Of a stretch of 64,000 nucleotides of DNA, positions 32,641 to 40,929 are shown in pieces. The position numbers were made by a program, and so were the translations under genes. How positions within the stretch are numbered: the stretch's first letter is position 1; every line of letters starts with the position of its first letter. The notes beneath the pieces were generated by a model that ran no database searches, was not told the origin of the DNA, and was given only the letters and a program-made list of their open reading frames with translations. Source of the DNA: Limosilactobacillus sp. WILCCON 0051 (lineage in GTDB: Bacteria > Bacillota > Bacilli > Lactobacillales > Lactobacillaceae); assembly GCF_039955095.1 (NCBI RefSeq), contig NZ_CP154878.1, positions 1,922,001 to 1,986,000 of the forward strand. Direction: 5' to 3'.

Positions 32641-32670
32641 ACGACGTTCCGCGACGGACGCCGTTTTTTT
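32641..32670 (+). terminator. Terminator of the DUF4828-type gene
   Basis: An imperfect GC-rich stem (ACGACGTTCCG / CGGACGCCGT) is followed by TTTTTTT, 28 bp past the stop. Confidence 0.7.
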
Positions 32671-32869
32671 ATTGCCTTTAGTCTTAACGATGGCACTGGT
32701 TTGATTAATTGACATTGGTGTGCAGGCCACCCTCAAAACGAAAACTGCATCGATTTGACTATTTTGGGTCGGTCCGAGCCGCCATTGAAATAAGTTTAGA
32801 ACAATTTGGCTTAAGCCGGTTTAATGGCAGCTGATGAGTTCGGTGGGCCTCCTGATTTTCCAAAAGCTG

Positions 32870-33240
32870 CGGCGATTTCACTACGAAATGTGGTTGACGA
32901 GCGTTCGACATTGCCTCCAAACGCCATTGTGACTCCACTGCCAAATGTGGCTGACGATTGTTCAAAAGATATCAGGAAGCTCCCCAATATCACTACAAAA
33001 TGTGGCTGACAAGCATTCGAAATATGTCTGGCAGCTCCCAGAAACCGTGGTGCTTTCAACGTCAAATATAGCTGACAAGCATTTGGCATAGCCTCCAAAC
33101 GCCATTATGACTCCACTGTCAAATGTGGCTGACGATTGTTCAAATGATATCAGGAAGCTCCCCAATATCACTACGAAATGTGGTTGACGAGCGTTCGACA
33201 TTGCCTCCAAACGCCATTGTGACTCCACTGCCAAACGAAC
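32870..33240. repeat. Composite imperfect direct repeats
   Basis: The block starting CCTCCAAACGCCATT(G/A)TGAC recurs at 32914, 33092 and 33204, each time followed by CCACTG(C/T)CAAA. A second block, TATCACTACGAAATGTGG-like, recurs at about 32876, 32986 and 33167. Motifs TGGCTGAC and GTTCAAA(A/T)GATATCAGGAAG are shared. Spacings (178 and 112 bp) show a mosaic rather than a simple tandem array. No gene is apparent in 32671-33427. Confidence 0.75.
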
Positions 33241-33427
33241 CCGCGCTTGCTAATGACATTGCTTTCTTTCATTGCTGTTCGGGCGATTTCATCTGTTTAC
33301 GGTTGACTTTTCATTGTCCAGGCTGTCATCAACAATGTGTTTCAAACTCCCGACACAACCACTTTCTCATTGTCCGAGTCACCATCAACAGCTTTTCAGT
33401 CAATCTTGATCAGTCTGTTCCCATAAA

Positions 33428-33791
33428 GCGGTTGATCTTGTGAGAAAATATGGGCATTCATGGGGTTGAGGGGATAAATTTACCTACTTCACGCTGTTTT
33501 TTGTCCGAAAGTAGGTAAAGTGAATATTCGGCTCGCCTAACTTTACCTACTTCCAAAGCCTTTTTCCGAAATAGTAGGTAATCATCAGTAAAATTGTATA
33601 TTTAAGGGATGATTGGATCAGACCGACTTTGTGAATTACCTACTATTGGACGATTTTTATCAAATAGTAGGTAGTGTTAGGGTTCCCTAACTTGATATAC
33701 ATTGCTTTTTACCTACTTATACAGCTTTTTTTAAGAAAAGTAGGTAATGATAAATTTGTCATATGTTTTTATGCAGATTTTTTTGCATAAT
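33428..33791 (+). repeat. Phased four-unit inverted-repeat element, copy B
   Basis: 39-bp units lie at 33480-33518, 33543-33581, 33636-33674 and 33709-33747; start spacings are 63, 93 and 73 bp. Relative to copies C and D the second gap is 10 bp longer. The palindrome GTTAGGGTTCCCTAAC is at 33676-33691. The right end has CATATG then TTTATGCAG, a T-tract and TTGCATAAT; the left mark CTTGTGAGAAAA lies about 31 bp before unit 1. It sits between convergent genes (DUF4828-type and tnpB). Confidence 0.9.
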
Positions 33792-34087
33792 CGTCGCTAA
33801 TCAGGCACCTTAGCTCTTTAATTAAGCGGCTCCCCACTACCAGAATCACTAAGGCCCGCCTTCATCGTCGCTAATCAGGCACTTTAACTCTTTAGTTAAG
33901 CGGCTCCCCACTACCAGAATCACTAAGGCCCGCCTTCATCTTCGCTAATCAGGCATTTTAGCTCTTTAATTAAGCGGCTCCCCACTACCAGAATCACTAA
34001 GGCCCACCTTCATCTTCGCTAATCAGGCACCTTAGCTCTTTAATTAAGCGGCTCCCCACTACCAGAATCACTAAGACCCACCTTCAT
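33792..34087. repeat. 74-bp tandem repeat, four copies
   Basis: Units start at 33792, 33866, 33940 and 34014, exactly 74 bp apart and over 90% alike. Each contains CTAATCAGGCA, GCTCTTTAATTAAGC (internally palindromic) and CCACTACCAGAATCACTAAG. The array abuts the end of element B without a gap. Not CRISPR-like: there are no unique spacers. Confidence 0.92.
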
Positions 34088-34469
34088 TGTTGATAATCCG
34101 GCTATTTACCGTTACGTCCACCGTGGCAATATTTTTCGTTACTGATAGATCGGCTAATTGGTCATTAGGATCACTGGGGTAGCAAATGTAGTTAATGTGG
34201 CATGCCATGATCAAGCTAGAGCCTTTTTCACTGCCAGATCATTGATTTCAGAAACGGTCCCGCCAATTATAACGATCATCTTCCAGTTAACAACCACTGG
34301 CCGATTCCGATTATCCTGCCAGCCGGTACGATGATGGTCAACCACCATCGGCTAAAGTCGATGGCTTGTGGGCAAACACCCCTGTATTGAGTGTCTGAAC
34401 CACAATTTGCATAGATACGGACGATTTACTCAAACAGCCGCAGTTGCTTGAGCAGTGATCATCTAATTA
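34088..34469. other. Non-coding stretch between the 74-bp array and the TnpB element
   Basis: I see no gene, RNA or strong hairpin here. A degenerate fifth start of the 74-bp unit (GATAATCCGGC) is visible at about 34092, and GGCATGCCATGATCAA near 34199 resembles part of the 104-bp unit. Confidence 0.5.
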
Positions 34470-34477
34470 CCAATGCC

Positions 34478-34640
34478 TTTTACATTCCCAGGTTGCCATA
34501 GGAATGAGCCTAGCTTTTTGACTAGGCTTTTTGTTGTTTCTGGAGTCCTTTTTCTAGAATATTTAGTGCTGCATTGTAATCGCGGATATGATGAACATGG
34601 CACTGTGGACATACCCATTCACGATCTGCCAGGGTCAGCT
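34478..34640 (-). ncRNA. Putative TnpB omega-RNA scaffold (reRNA)
   Basis: TnpB omega-RNAs derive from the 3' end of tnpB plus the element end. Here the minus strand has a hairpin GCCTAG / CTAGGC (34508-34527) that contains the tnpB stop codon. A second hairpin, CATTCC / GGAATG (34483-34506), ends at the element border. The guide would follow at about 34460-34478. The 5' limit is a guess. Confidence 0.55.
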
Positions 34641-35778
34641 TTTCGGTTCCGTCACTTCCCATTACAAAGCCACAGTCATGACAGGTTTGGGTCGTGTTTT
34701 TAGGGCTGACCGTGATAAATTGACGGTCATAAAGGTCGGCTTTGTATGACAACATACCCAAGAAAGACCGCCAGCCAACATCACTGATGCTCATTGCCAA
34801 GGCATGATTTTTTAACAGATTCTTACTCCTCAATTCTTCAGCTACAACGAGATCTTGGTTCTTGATCAGTGCTGTAGATGTGCGTTGGAGAAAATCATGG
34901 CGGCGGTCAAATACCCGTGCATGGATCTTAGCGACTAACAAACGTTGCTTCTGGTAGTTTTTGCTTTCCCGCAAGGAACGCTGCTCTTTTTTAGCCCGGC
35001 GCTGGCGGCGTGAAAGAGTGCGCTGTGCTTTAGCTAATTTTCCCTTGATTGTTCGATAGTAGCGTGGGTTAGCGATGGTTCGACCATCACTGGCAGTCAG
35101 AAAGTTTTCTGTGTTTAGGTCAATGCCAATTTGCCGATTAGTGCGGCTAAGCTTAGGAACAAACGGTGTATCGGAACCTAATTGCAGCGACAAAAAGAAT
35201 CGATCGGCAGCATCTTTGGAAATGGTCACCGTACCAATGCGTGTTTCGCCTTGACGATCCAATAGTCGCTGCTGAGCGCCTTTGATCCGCAAACGTCCTA
35301 GTTTAGGCACCTCAATATGTTTGCGGTCTTCAAAGCGGACGGTACCGTTGTCTAGCCGGGCCGTCTTTTGTTTTGGATATTGACAGTTGGTCTGGTATCG
35401 CCAAGCATAGCTTTTACGATGAAATTTTGGCACACCGGTTTCATGAACCTTGCGAAAAGCGTTCCAAGCCTTGTGATAGTTTTGAATGGCATTAGCCTTA
35501 GCAAGACTGTCAATGCGCTTATCTTCTAAAAACTGGAAATGATTTGACATCTGCTTAGCGTTTTGACGAAGCTTTAGCTGTTGGATCCGATCTTGAACCG
35601 TATCAATCGACAGTTTTACTCGGTTTAATTGCCAGAGCTCTTTACCGATCGCAACCATCTCATTATAGACGAAACGACTGGCATCGCTGTTAACCTTGAT
35701 TATTTGTTTCTGGTAATCACTCGGATAGATACGAACCTTCAATCCATAATGATATTCTAACTGTGCCATTGACTTCAT
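34522..35778 (-). CDS. tnpB: TnpB RNA-guided nuclease
   Basis: TnpB is an omega-RNA-guided endonuclease encoded by IS200/IS605-type elements and the ancestor group of Cas12. The 418-residue protein begins with the helix-turn-helix-type region (YGLKVRIYPSDYQKQII). It has RuvC-I with Asp220 (GIDLNTENF), RuvC-II with Glu314 (VVAEEL), a zinc ribbon with Cys366/369/390/393, and RuvC-III with Asp400 (RDYNAALNIL). All catalytic residues are present. AAAGGAGGTG lies 5 nt before the ATG. The stop lies within a predicted RNA hairpin. Confidence 0.95.
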   Translation of the reverse strand: MKSMAQLEYHYGLKVRIYPSDYQKQIIKVNSDASRFVYNEMVAIGKELWQLNRVKLSIDTVQDRIQQLKLRQNAKQMSNHFQFLEDKRIDSLAKANAIQNYHKAWNAFRKVHETGVPKFHRKSYAWRYQTNCQYPKQKTARLDNGTVRFEDRKHIEVPKLGRLRIKGAQQRLLDRQGETRIGTVTISKDAADRFFLSLQLGSDTPFVPKLSRTNRQIGIDLNTENFLTASDGRTIANPRYYRTIKGKLAKAQRTLSRRQRRAKKEQRSLRESKNYQKQRLLVAKIHARVFDRRHDFLQRTSTALIKNQDLVVAEELRSKNLLKNHALAMSISDVGWRSFLGMLSYKADLYDRQFITVSPKNTTQTCHDCGFVMGSDGTEKLTLADREWVCPQCHVHHIRDYNAALNILEKGLQKQQKA

Positions 35779-35881
35779 TTTTTCACCTCCTTTAATTGAA
35801 TTATATCATCAGCTAATGACTATAACGATTGAGGTGTTCTTAATGACTAAAGAAAAAGTGTCCAAATTGGCGTTGAGTGAG

Positions 35882-35922
35882 CCTATCCATCCCATGACTA
35901 AAGTCACGGGATTTTCGGCTAG
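35882..35922 (+). repeat. Terminal hairpin end of the TnpB element (shared with the IscB element)
   Basis: ATCCCATGAC / GTCACGGGAT form a 10-bp stem around TAAA, with CCTATCC before and TTCGGCTAG after. It is the inverted counterpart of 21371-21411. Confidence 0.85.
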
Positions 35923-36024
35923 GCATAATTAAAACTGCTGACCGATTCTCATCTTTGATAAAACATCAGCAACAATGGATCAATCGGTTTACAATTAAAA
36001 TAAAAAATGGAAAGAAGCGATTTG

Positions 36025-36594
36025 ATGATTAAGAGTTTAGCCGTTTACTGTGGTGCGCATCTAGGCAACGATCCCATCTACCAAGCAAGGGCCGCGGCGT
36101 TTGGCAAAAAGATGGCGCAAAATGGCATTGAGCTGGTCTATGGCGGCGGCAAATATGGAACCATGGGCGTGATTGCCAATGCTGTACTGGATAATGGAGG
36201 CAAAGTCCATGGCGTCATCACCAGACAGCTGTATGAACGCCAAACTGCACTGGACCGCGTTGAGGATCTCAAAATCGTTTCCAATATGGACGTGCGCAAG
36301 GATTTGATGATGGATCTCGCGGACGGACTGGTGGCGCTGCCTGGTGGAATCGGCACGCTGGAAGAAATCAGCGAGGCCTTTTCATGGATGTCATTGGGCG
36401 ATAATGCCAAACCAACTGCGCTTTATAACGTCAACGGTTTTTACGATCCATTGCGCAATATGCTGAGACGCATGCATGATACTGGCTTTTTGGAACAGTC
36501 ATATCTGGATGCGATCCATTTCGCCTATTCGTTTGATGACTTGATGAAGTTTATGAACCATTACCATGCGCCAGCCCGCCGACAGTATCGCTAA
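36025..36594 (+). CDS. LOG-family (TIGR00730) Rossmann protein
   Basis: This ~189-residue protein resembles cytokinin-riboside 5'-monophosphate phosphoribohydrolase (LOG), a nucleotide N-glycosidase. It has VYCGAHLGNDP, GGGKYGTMGVIANA (phosphate binding) and the hallmark PGGIGTLEEISEAFSW with the catalytic Glu. The physiological substrate in lactobacilli is not established. I prefer ATG 36025, with GGAAAGAAG upstream, over the ATG at 36007, which overlaps that purine-rich site. Confidence 0.9.
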   Translation: MIKSLAVYCGAHLGNDPIYQARAAAFGKKMAQNGIELVYGGGKYGTMGVIANAVLDNGGKVHGVITRQLYERQTALDRVEDLKIVSNMDVRKDLMMDLADGLVALPGGIGTLEEISEAFSWMSLGDNAKPTALYNVNGFYDPLRNMLRRMHDTGFLEQSYLDAIHFAYSFDDLMKFMNHYHAPARRQYR

Positions 36595-36719
36595 ACTAAA
36601 TCTGCTTGCGAATCTCGCTAACGACCCCCACCTGACCCAACAAATTAGGAAGTAACAGTATAAGTTGCCAAATAAGCGTAATCATGAATTTTGCCAATCT
36701 TCAATTATGCCTGCAAACT

Positions 36720-36762
36720 AAAAAGATCATCCCGAGCCTAACGCGACCGTGATGATCTTTTT
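36720..36762. terminator. Bidirectional terminator between the LOG-type gene and the dehydrogenase gene
   Basis: AAAAGATCATC / GATGATCTTTT pairs with T-runs usable on both strands. It lies between convergent genes. Confidence 0.75.
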
Positions 36763-36852
36763 GATTGATGCGACCAGCTAAAATACTGGAGCGACTTTCA
36801 TCAGCAAAAGCAACGGCCTGACTTTATGCCCGTATTAACGAAACGCCCTAAC

Positions 36853-37779
36853 CTAGTCTTCAGTTGGCAGTTCAAGCAGGACGTTCAGCTGATCTTGAAT
36901 GTTTTGGGCCGCAACTTTGAGCTGATCTTCCTCCAATGGCCGCAATGGCAAAAGCGTATAGTTGCCAACACCCCGTCGACCAAGCTGCGCGGCAAAACTC
37001 AGATAGCTTTGATACTGCGGCTGATAAAGCGCCACAGGGAGACTGACCTGTTCATCTGACAAAACTGCCTGCAGAATTCGCATCGTCCATAATGCCATCC
37101 CGCTGACGTCTTGCCCTTGACCTTTGATTGCATACCAGCCATTCAGCTTAGCTTGAATCTCGCTTTGGTGCGGATCGATTTTTTGTCCCATTACCGGCTT
37201 TTCCAATGGTTGGCCATTGATGCGAAACGTTGACCAGATTGGCACGGCCTCGCCATCATGCTGGCCATAGATAAAGCCAGTCACTGCACTGGGCGCGACA
37301 TGGACCTGATCGGCAATGGCTCGGTGCAGGCGCGCGGTATCCAGAACCGTTCCCAGCCCGATTACTTTTGGCCGCGGCAGTTCCGTTAAATATTGCAGAT
37401 AGGCCGTGGCTGCCTCGTTGGGATTGGCCAGATTGAGCAGTACCCCGCTAAAGCCGCTCTGCTTGATCAGCGGTGCAATCTGGCGCATCATCTTCCCAAC
37501 ATCGGTCAATTCAGCAAACCGCTGCTCTTTTAACAATTCCGCCTTGCCAATTGCCAAGACAACGGCGTCCGCATCCTTGAGCGCCGCGTAATCCTGTACT
37601 TTGATCGTTGGCTGAACTGCCAGTGCCGACACACCATCAAGCAGATCATTTTGCAGCCCGACTGCCAGATCACTGTCGGTATCAATCAAAACCAGCTCAT
37701 CAACAGCCTGCCGTGCCACCAGCAGATTGGCCAACAGCGCGCCAACGTTGCCAAGTCCAATAATTCCAAGCTTACGCAA
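36853..37779 (-). CDS. L-lactate/2-hydroxyacid dehydrogenase-family protein
   Basis: This 308-residue NAD-dependent enzyme of the LDH/MDH superfamily has LGIIGLGNVGALLANLL (dinucleotide fold), VLIDTDSDLAVG, AIGKAE, NLANPNEAATAYL, GTVLDTARLHRAI and YGQHDGEAVPIWS with the catalytic His. In the last motif the usual GEHGD/N-S reads GQHDGE, and the substrate loop differs, so it may act on longer 2-oxo acids (HicDH-like) rather than pyruvate. The start is taken as TTG 37779, 10 nt after AGAGGA; an ATG at 37797 lies before that RBS. Confidence 0.82.
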   Translation of the reverse strand: MRKLGIIGLGNVGALLANLLVARQAVDELVLIDTDSDLAVGLQNDLLDGVSALAVQPTIKVQDYAALKDADAVVLAIGKAELLKEQRFAELTDVGKMMRQIAPLIKQSGFSGVLLNLANPNEAATAYLQYLTELPRPKVIGLGTVLDTARLHRAIADQVHVAPSAVTGFIYGQHDGEAVPIWSTFRINGQPLEKPVMGQKIDPHQSEIQAKLNGWYAIKGQGQDVSGMALWTMRILQAVLSDEQVSLPVALYQPQYQSYLSFAAQLGRRGVGNYTLLPLRPLEEDQLKVAAQNIQDQLNVLLELPTED

Positions 37780-37796
37780 AATCCATCGTCCTCTCA

Positions 37797-38057
37797 TTTT
37801 AAAAATTAATCCAGCCGGCATGACATGATTATGCAAGTACGGGTTGAAAATTAATGCGGCCTGCGTGAGGCGATTATGCAGACACGCGGCACAGCATCCC
37901 CCGCCAAGCCAAACAACTGGTTTAAGGCAAGCAGCCGGCATGACATCACCTGACCAGGGCAACCTAGAGCGGCGTTACTATCTGATCAAGCAAACAGCCT
38001 GGTGAGTCCAAGCAGTTACTGCAGCATAGATTTATCAAGCTAAACCGCATCGTAACA
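37797..38057. other. Non-coding gap with short scattered repeats
   Basis: Between the dehydrogenase start and the gshA terminator I see no gene. AGCCGGCATGACAT occurs twice (about 37812 and 37930), as does GATTATGCA (about 37827 and 37871). Confidence 0.5.
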
Positions 38058-38060
38058 TAA

Positions 38061-38087
38061 AAGGCGCTTCCCATTCAGGGCGCGCCT
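38061..38087 (-). terminator. Terminator of gshA
   Basis: The minus strand GAGGCGC / GCGCCTT with an inner CC/GG extension is followed by TTATG. It sits 16 bp past the stop. Confidence 0.65.
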
Positions 38088-38102
38088 CCCAACTGCTTTT
38101 TG

Positions 38103-39626
38103 CTATTCAGCCAAATTACCTTCCAATTCTGGGAACAGGTTCAACAAGTAATCCAAAGCACCCCGGGAAAGATCAAGATCAGCCTGCGCGTCAAAGGTCT
38201 CAACGCGATTGCCGACACTGAGCTTTAGCGGATCTTCAAAATCAACGTGGACCCCGCTCATGATGGCAATCTTAATCAACTTCTGAACACTGTCGGAATA
38301 CTGGCCAGCCAGCGCCTGCAATGGATGTGGCGAGCGCACGAAACTGGTATAGCGGTCATTGGCAATCTTGAGGCCGAAACTCAACAGGTCGCCCTTCGCC
38401 AGTTTTTCCGCTACCTGGCCACCGATCGTCAGCGTTGGATCTTCTACCCGCCGCTTAACGAAACTCAATGCCAGCTTGTATTCGCGCGGTGCATTGAACT
38501 GACTGCAGAATTGTTCCAGACGTTCAATCAATTCCATGGCCTCATCACGCATCCAGTCAGTCTGTTCATCCGGTGCCTGCAAAGCGACCTCATTATTGCG
38601 CTCAACCGCCTGCTGCATTTTTTCGCTAAGGTTTTCCGGCATTGGCGAAACCAAAGTGTAAAGCATAAACAATTCCAAAAAGTTCAGCGTATCTTCACTA
38701 ATGCCGCCTTTGGCAAATGGATCCAGATCAAATGAACGAAAACTGATGAATTGAATGCCGTCCTTAACGATCTGGCGCAGACTGTCATCATCATGCTTAC
38801 CGTGCAGCCGAACCGGACCAAAGAATTCTTGCGGACCATAGTAAGTACCATCCTCCAAAAACTTTGAGATCTGGTCGACAAAGATTTCCAGACTTTCATA
38901 GCTGGGGCGTTCATCAGGCAGGTTATCGTAGCCATAAGTACTGTTACGGAAGCTGCGCACTGGCAGGTTGATGTGATCTGGCATATCGTGTTCAACGGCT
39001 TCTGAAACCGGACTGGCACCGTATAGATAGGTAAACAGCCACCGCCATAGACAGAAGCACTGGGCCATTTTGAAGTAGACCGCGTTTTGAAAATCGGCCT
39101 GGCTGGCAAAATCGTCCTTAAAAGTCTCGTCATACAAGGCGTTGAGCAGCTCTTGGTCCAGGTTAAAGCCAATATGCGCGCCTCCCAGCATCATCCGCTT
39201 AATGCCATATTTTTCGCGCAGGTAGTTGGTGTATTCCTTGTTCCACGGCTGTGAGCAGTTGTTGCCGACATATTCCAGATCGTGCTGATACTCTGGTGCT
39301 GGTGCCAGACTCAATGGCCAGATCCGTTCATCTTCATGCAGCTGACTGTCAACGATCTGTTCTAAGACCTTTAACTGCTGACAGGTGGCCTTGCTCCCTC
39401 TGACGATTGGCGTGGTAAATTCCATTAAATTATCGGAAAAGCCGCTCAAAAGATATGGATTGGTTTTGCGTGAGCTGAGGTTCTTGGGATATTCGTAGCG
39501 ACTGGCCCGGCCATTGGTTAAAATCCGGTGCTCTTCCAGGCGCAGACCAAAGCTGGCATTAAACATCCGCTCGTTTAATGATCCCTCACTCAGCATTTTC
39601 AATAGTTTGGCTTGCTTTTCAGCCAT
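38103..39626 (-). CDS. gshA: Glutamate-cysteine ligase
   Basis: It catalyses the first step of glutathione synthesis, ATP-dependent gamma-glutamylcysteine formation. The 507-residue protein includes GLRLEEHRIL, YEYPKN, SDNLMEFTTPI, the block WPLSLAPAPEYQHDLEY and GAHIGFNLDQELL, as in bacterial GshA. No C-terminal ATP-grasp domain is present, so it is not the bifunctional GshAB, and no gshB lies in the window. ATG 39626 follows AAGGGGG. The leader carries a terminator-like hairpin. Confidence 0.9.
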   Translation of the reverse strand: MAEKQAKLLKMLSEGSLNERMFNASFGLRLEEHRILTNGRASRYEYPKNLSSRKTNPYLLSGFSDNLMEFTTPIVRGSKATCQQLKVLEQIVDSQLHEDERIWPLSLAPAPEYQHDLEYVGNNCSQPWNKEYTNYLREKYGIKRMMLGGAHIGFNLDQELLNALYDETFKDDFASQADFQNAVYFKMAQCFCLWRWLFTYLYGASPVSEAVEHDMPDHINLPVRSFRNSTYGYDNLPDERPSYESLEIFVDQISKFLEDGTYYGPQEFFGPVRLHGKHDDDSLRQIVKDGIQFISFRSFDLDPFAKGGISEDTLNFLELFMLYTLVSPMPENLSEKMQQAVERNNEVALQAPDEQTDWMRDEAMELIERLEQFCSQFNAPREYKLALSFVKRRVEDPTLTIGGQVAEKLAKGDLLSFGLKIANDRYTSFVRSPHPLQALAGQYSDSVQKLIKIAIMSGVHVDFEDPLKLSVGNRVETFDAQADLDLSRGALDYLLNLFPELEGNLAE

Positions 39627-39718
39627 AGTTTTTCCCCCTTCAACCAATGTCTTGCTGGTTCATCGCTTAGACATCGATCACATGCTGCCGGTTAATCGAG
39701 CTTAAACAGCACGCAATC

Positions 39719-39760
39719 AAAAAAGATCAGCCGCCTTTTCAGGAATGCAGATCTCGATGG
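39719..39760 (-). promoter_or_regulatory. Terminator-like hairpin in the gshA leader
   Basis: The minus strand AGATC / GATCT stem with inner CCT-GAAA-AGG is followed by TTTTTTG, about 95 nt before the gshA start and about 20 nt after an extended -10 (TGCTAAAAT, 39787-39779). No other minus-strand gene ends here, so it may be an attenuator. The outer stem is only 5 bp. Confidence 0.35.
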
Positions 39761-39945
39761 TTGTTTCTTCAACACCTTATTTTAGCAAAACTTTAAAAAA
39801 ATGGGGTCGGTTATTAAAAATTACTGCTGTAAAATCCAAGCAACCAACTTTTTAATCAAATTTACGATTTATCAAGCAAGCCAGGCGACAAACTGCTGGT
39901 ATCATGTTAGGCTAAAAGCAAACATTTTAAGGAAGGCGCTTTCTT

Positions 39946-40305
39946 ATGACTGAAAAGAAATTAACCAAGATTACCATGACCCCGCAAGCCAGTGAATGGT
40001 TTCAAAACGAAATGCATCTTAAGCCTGGCAACGGCATCAAACTGTTTGGCAAGGGCTATGGTGAAACCAATGCCCATCAAGGTTTTTCACAAGGCATCGG
40101 CCGCTGTGATCATCCCGTTGACCCCGTCGTTGATCAAGTCGTCGATGGCATTCATTACTACATTCAGGCCTTTGACTATTGGTTTTTCAATGGCTTGGAC
40201 GTCGCAATCGACTATGACGCGCAGATTGATGGCCCATTGATGCACTTTACGCCGAATGATGGCTCAAGACTGGACGCGACAACCGGAGCTTCCCAACGCG
40301 TTTAG
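39946..40305 (+). CDS. HesB/YneR-like protein (iron-sulfur biosynthesis-like fold)
   Basis: This 119-residue HesB/YadR/YfhF-type protein has the layout MTPQASEWFQNEM, GIKLFGKGYG, GFSQGIG, DGIHYYIQAFDYWFFNGLDVAIDYD. Only one Cys is present, in the middle (GRCDHP), and the C-terminal CxC of true IscA scaffolds is missing, so direct Fe-S transfer is doubtful. The last codons (GASQRV, stop TAG) lie inside the first unit of a tandem array, so the tail is repeat-derived. RBS AAGGAAG. Confidence 0.85.
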   Translation: MTEKKLTKITMTPQASEWFQNEMHLKPGNGIKLFGKGYGETNAHQGFSQGIGRCDHPVDPVVDQVVDGIHYYIQAFDYWFFNGLDVAIDYDAQIDGPLMHFTPNDGSRLDATTGASQRV

Positions 40306-40612
40306 TCAACGGATAAAACCACCTCGGACAGATGACGCCGAGGTGAAGTCTCCAACGCGGCTAGGCAACGATTGAAGGCAACGATAATCCAGATCCCACA
40401 GTCCGGAGCTTCCCAACGCGGCTAGGCAACGATAAAACCGCCTCGGACAGATGACGCCGAGGTGAAACTTCTCAACGCGGCTAGGCAACGGATAAAACCG
40501 CCTCAGACAGATGACGCCGAGGTGAAGTCTCCAACGCGGCTAGGCAACGGATAAAACCGCCTCGGACAAATGACGCCGAGGTGAAGTCTCCAACGCGGCT
40601 AGGCAACGGCTG
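40290..40612. repeat. ~60-bp tandem repeat with internal hairpin, about five units
   Basis: AACGCGGCTAGGCAACG recurs at about 40296, 40354, 40415, 40474, 40533 and 40592. The hairpin CCTCGG-acagatgacg-CCGAGG is present at 40322-40343, 40441-40462, 40501-40522 (one change) and 40560-40581. The first unit contains the stop codon of the HesB-type gene. The rest of the gap up to 40790 holds nothing recognisable. Confidence 0.9.
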
Positions 40613-40790
40613 TTTGAATTCGTTCCACGATATTTGTCATTTAGGATCCGATCAGCGCGTTTTAGCGACACGTCTAGCAAATCTTTACGAGGTTATTGTC
40701 AAGCCAGTCAGCCGTTATGTCCCATTCGCTCATAACCTGCTTGGGCAAGACATTTGACCGGTTTGAGTCCTAATTATCATGATTTTTTAA

Positions 40791-40820
40791 TTTACGAAAA
40801 ATTTTCGAAAGTGGTATAGT
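40791..40820 (+). promoter_or_regulatory. Promoter of the MFS transporter gene
   Basis: TTTACG, 18 bp, TATAGT. Transcription from about 40827 would give a ~100-nt leader ahead of the ATG. Confidence 0.55.
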
Positions 40821-40857
40821 TAAGACATAACTTTCGCTTGTATATCCGTAAGTCAGA

Positions 40858-40903
40858 CTGACACTAGGAAAAGCATTTTTGCCTTCCCAGTGTCAGTTTT
40901 TTT
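40858..40903 (+). promoter_or_regulatory. Leader terminator/attenuator of the MFS gene
   Basis: CTGACACT / AGTGTCAG with inner GGAA / TTCC pairing is followed by TTTTTTT, ending 27 nt before the MFS ATG. Just upstream, GTCAG-a-CTGAC (40852-40862) can pair with the left arm instead, a possible antiterminator. No known riboswitch class was recognised. Confidence 0.65.
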
Positions 40904-40929
40904 ATTTGAGAAAGGGGAATTTGATTTTT

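Larger units (their letters stand above)
34470..35935 (-). mobile_element. TnpB element (IS200/IS605-like ends, no tnpA)
   Basis: The unit consists of a terminal hairpin (35882-35922), tnpB and a structured 3' region (34483-34527). There is no tnpA. The hairpin end is preceded, on the tnpB strand, by TTTTAAT at 35934-35928 and 5 nt. The 3' boundary, where the guide should begin, is near 34470-34481. Confidence 0.75.

Noticed and set aside
33792..34087. Regularly spaced repeats considered as a CRISPR array
   Set aside because: The whole 74-bp period is repeated with no unique spacers, and no cas genes are present in the window.
35842..35931. Small plus-strand frame running through the TnpB-element hairpin
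   Set aside because: It reads across the transposon end into flanking DNA and has no conserved protein character.
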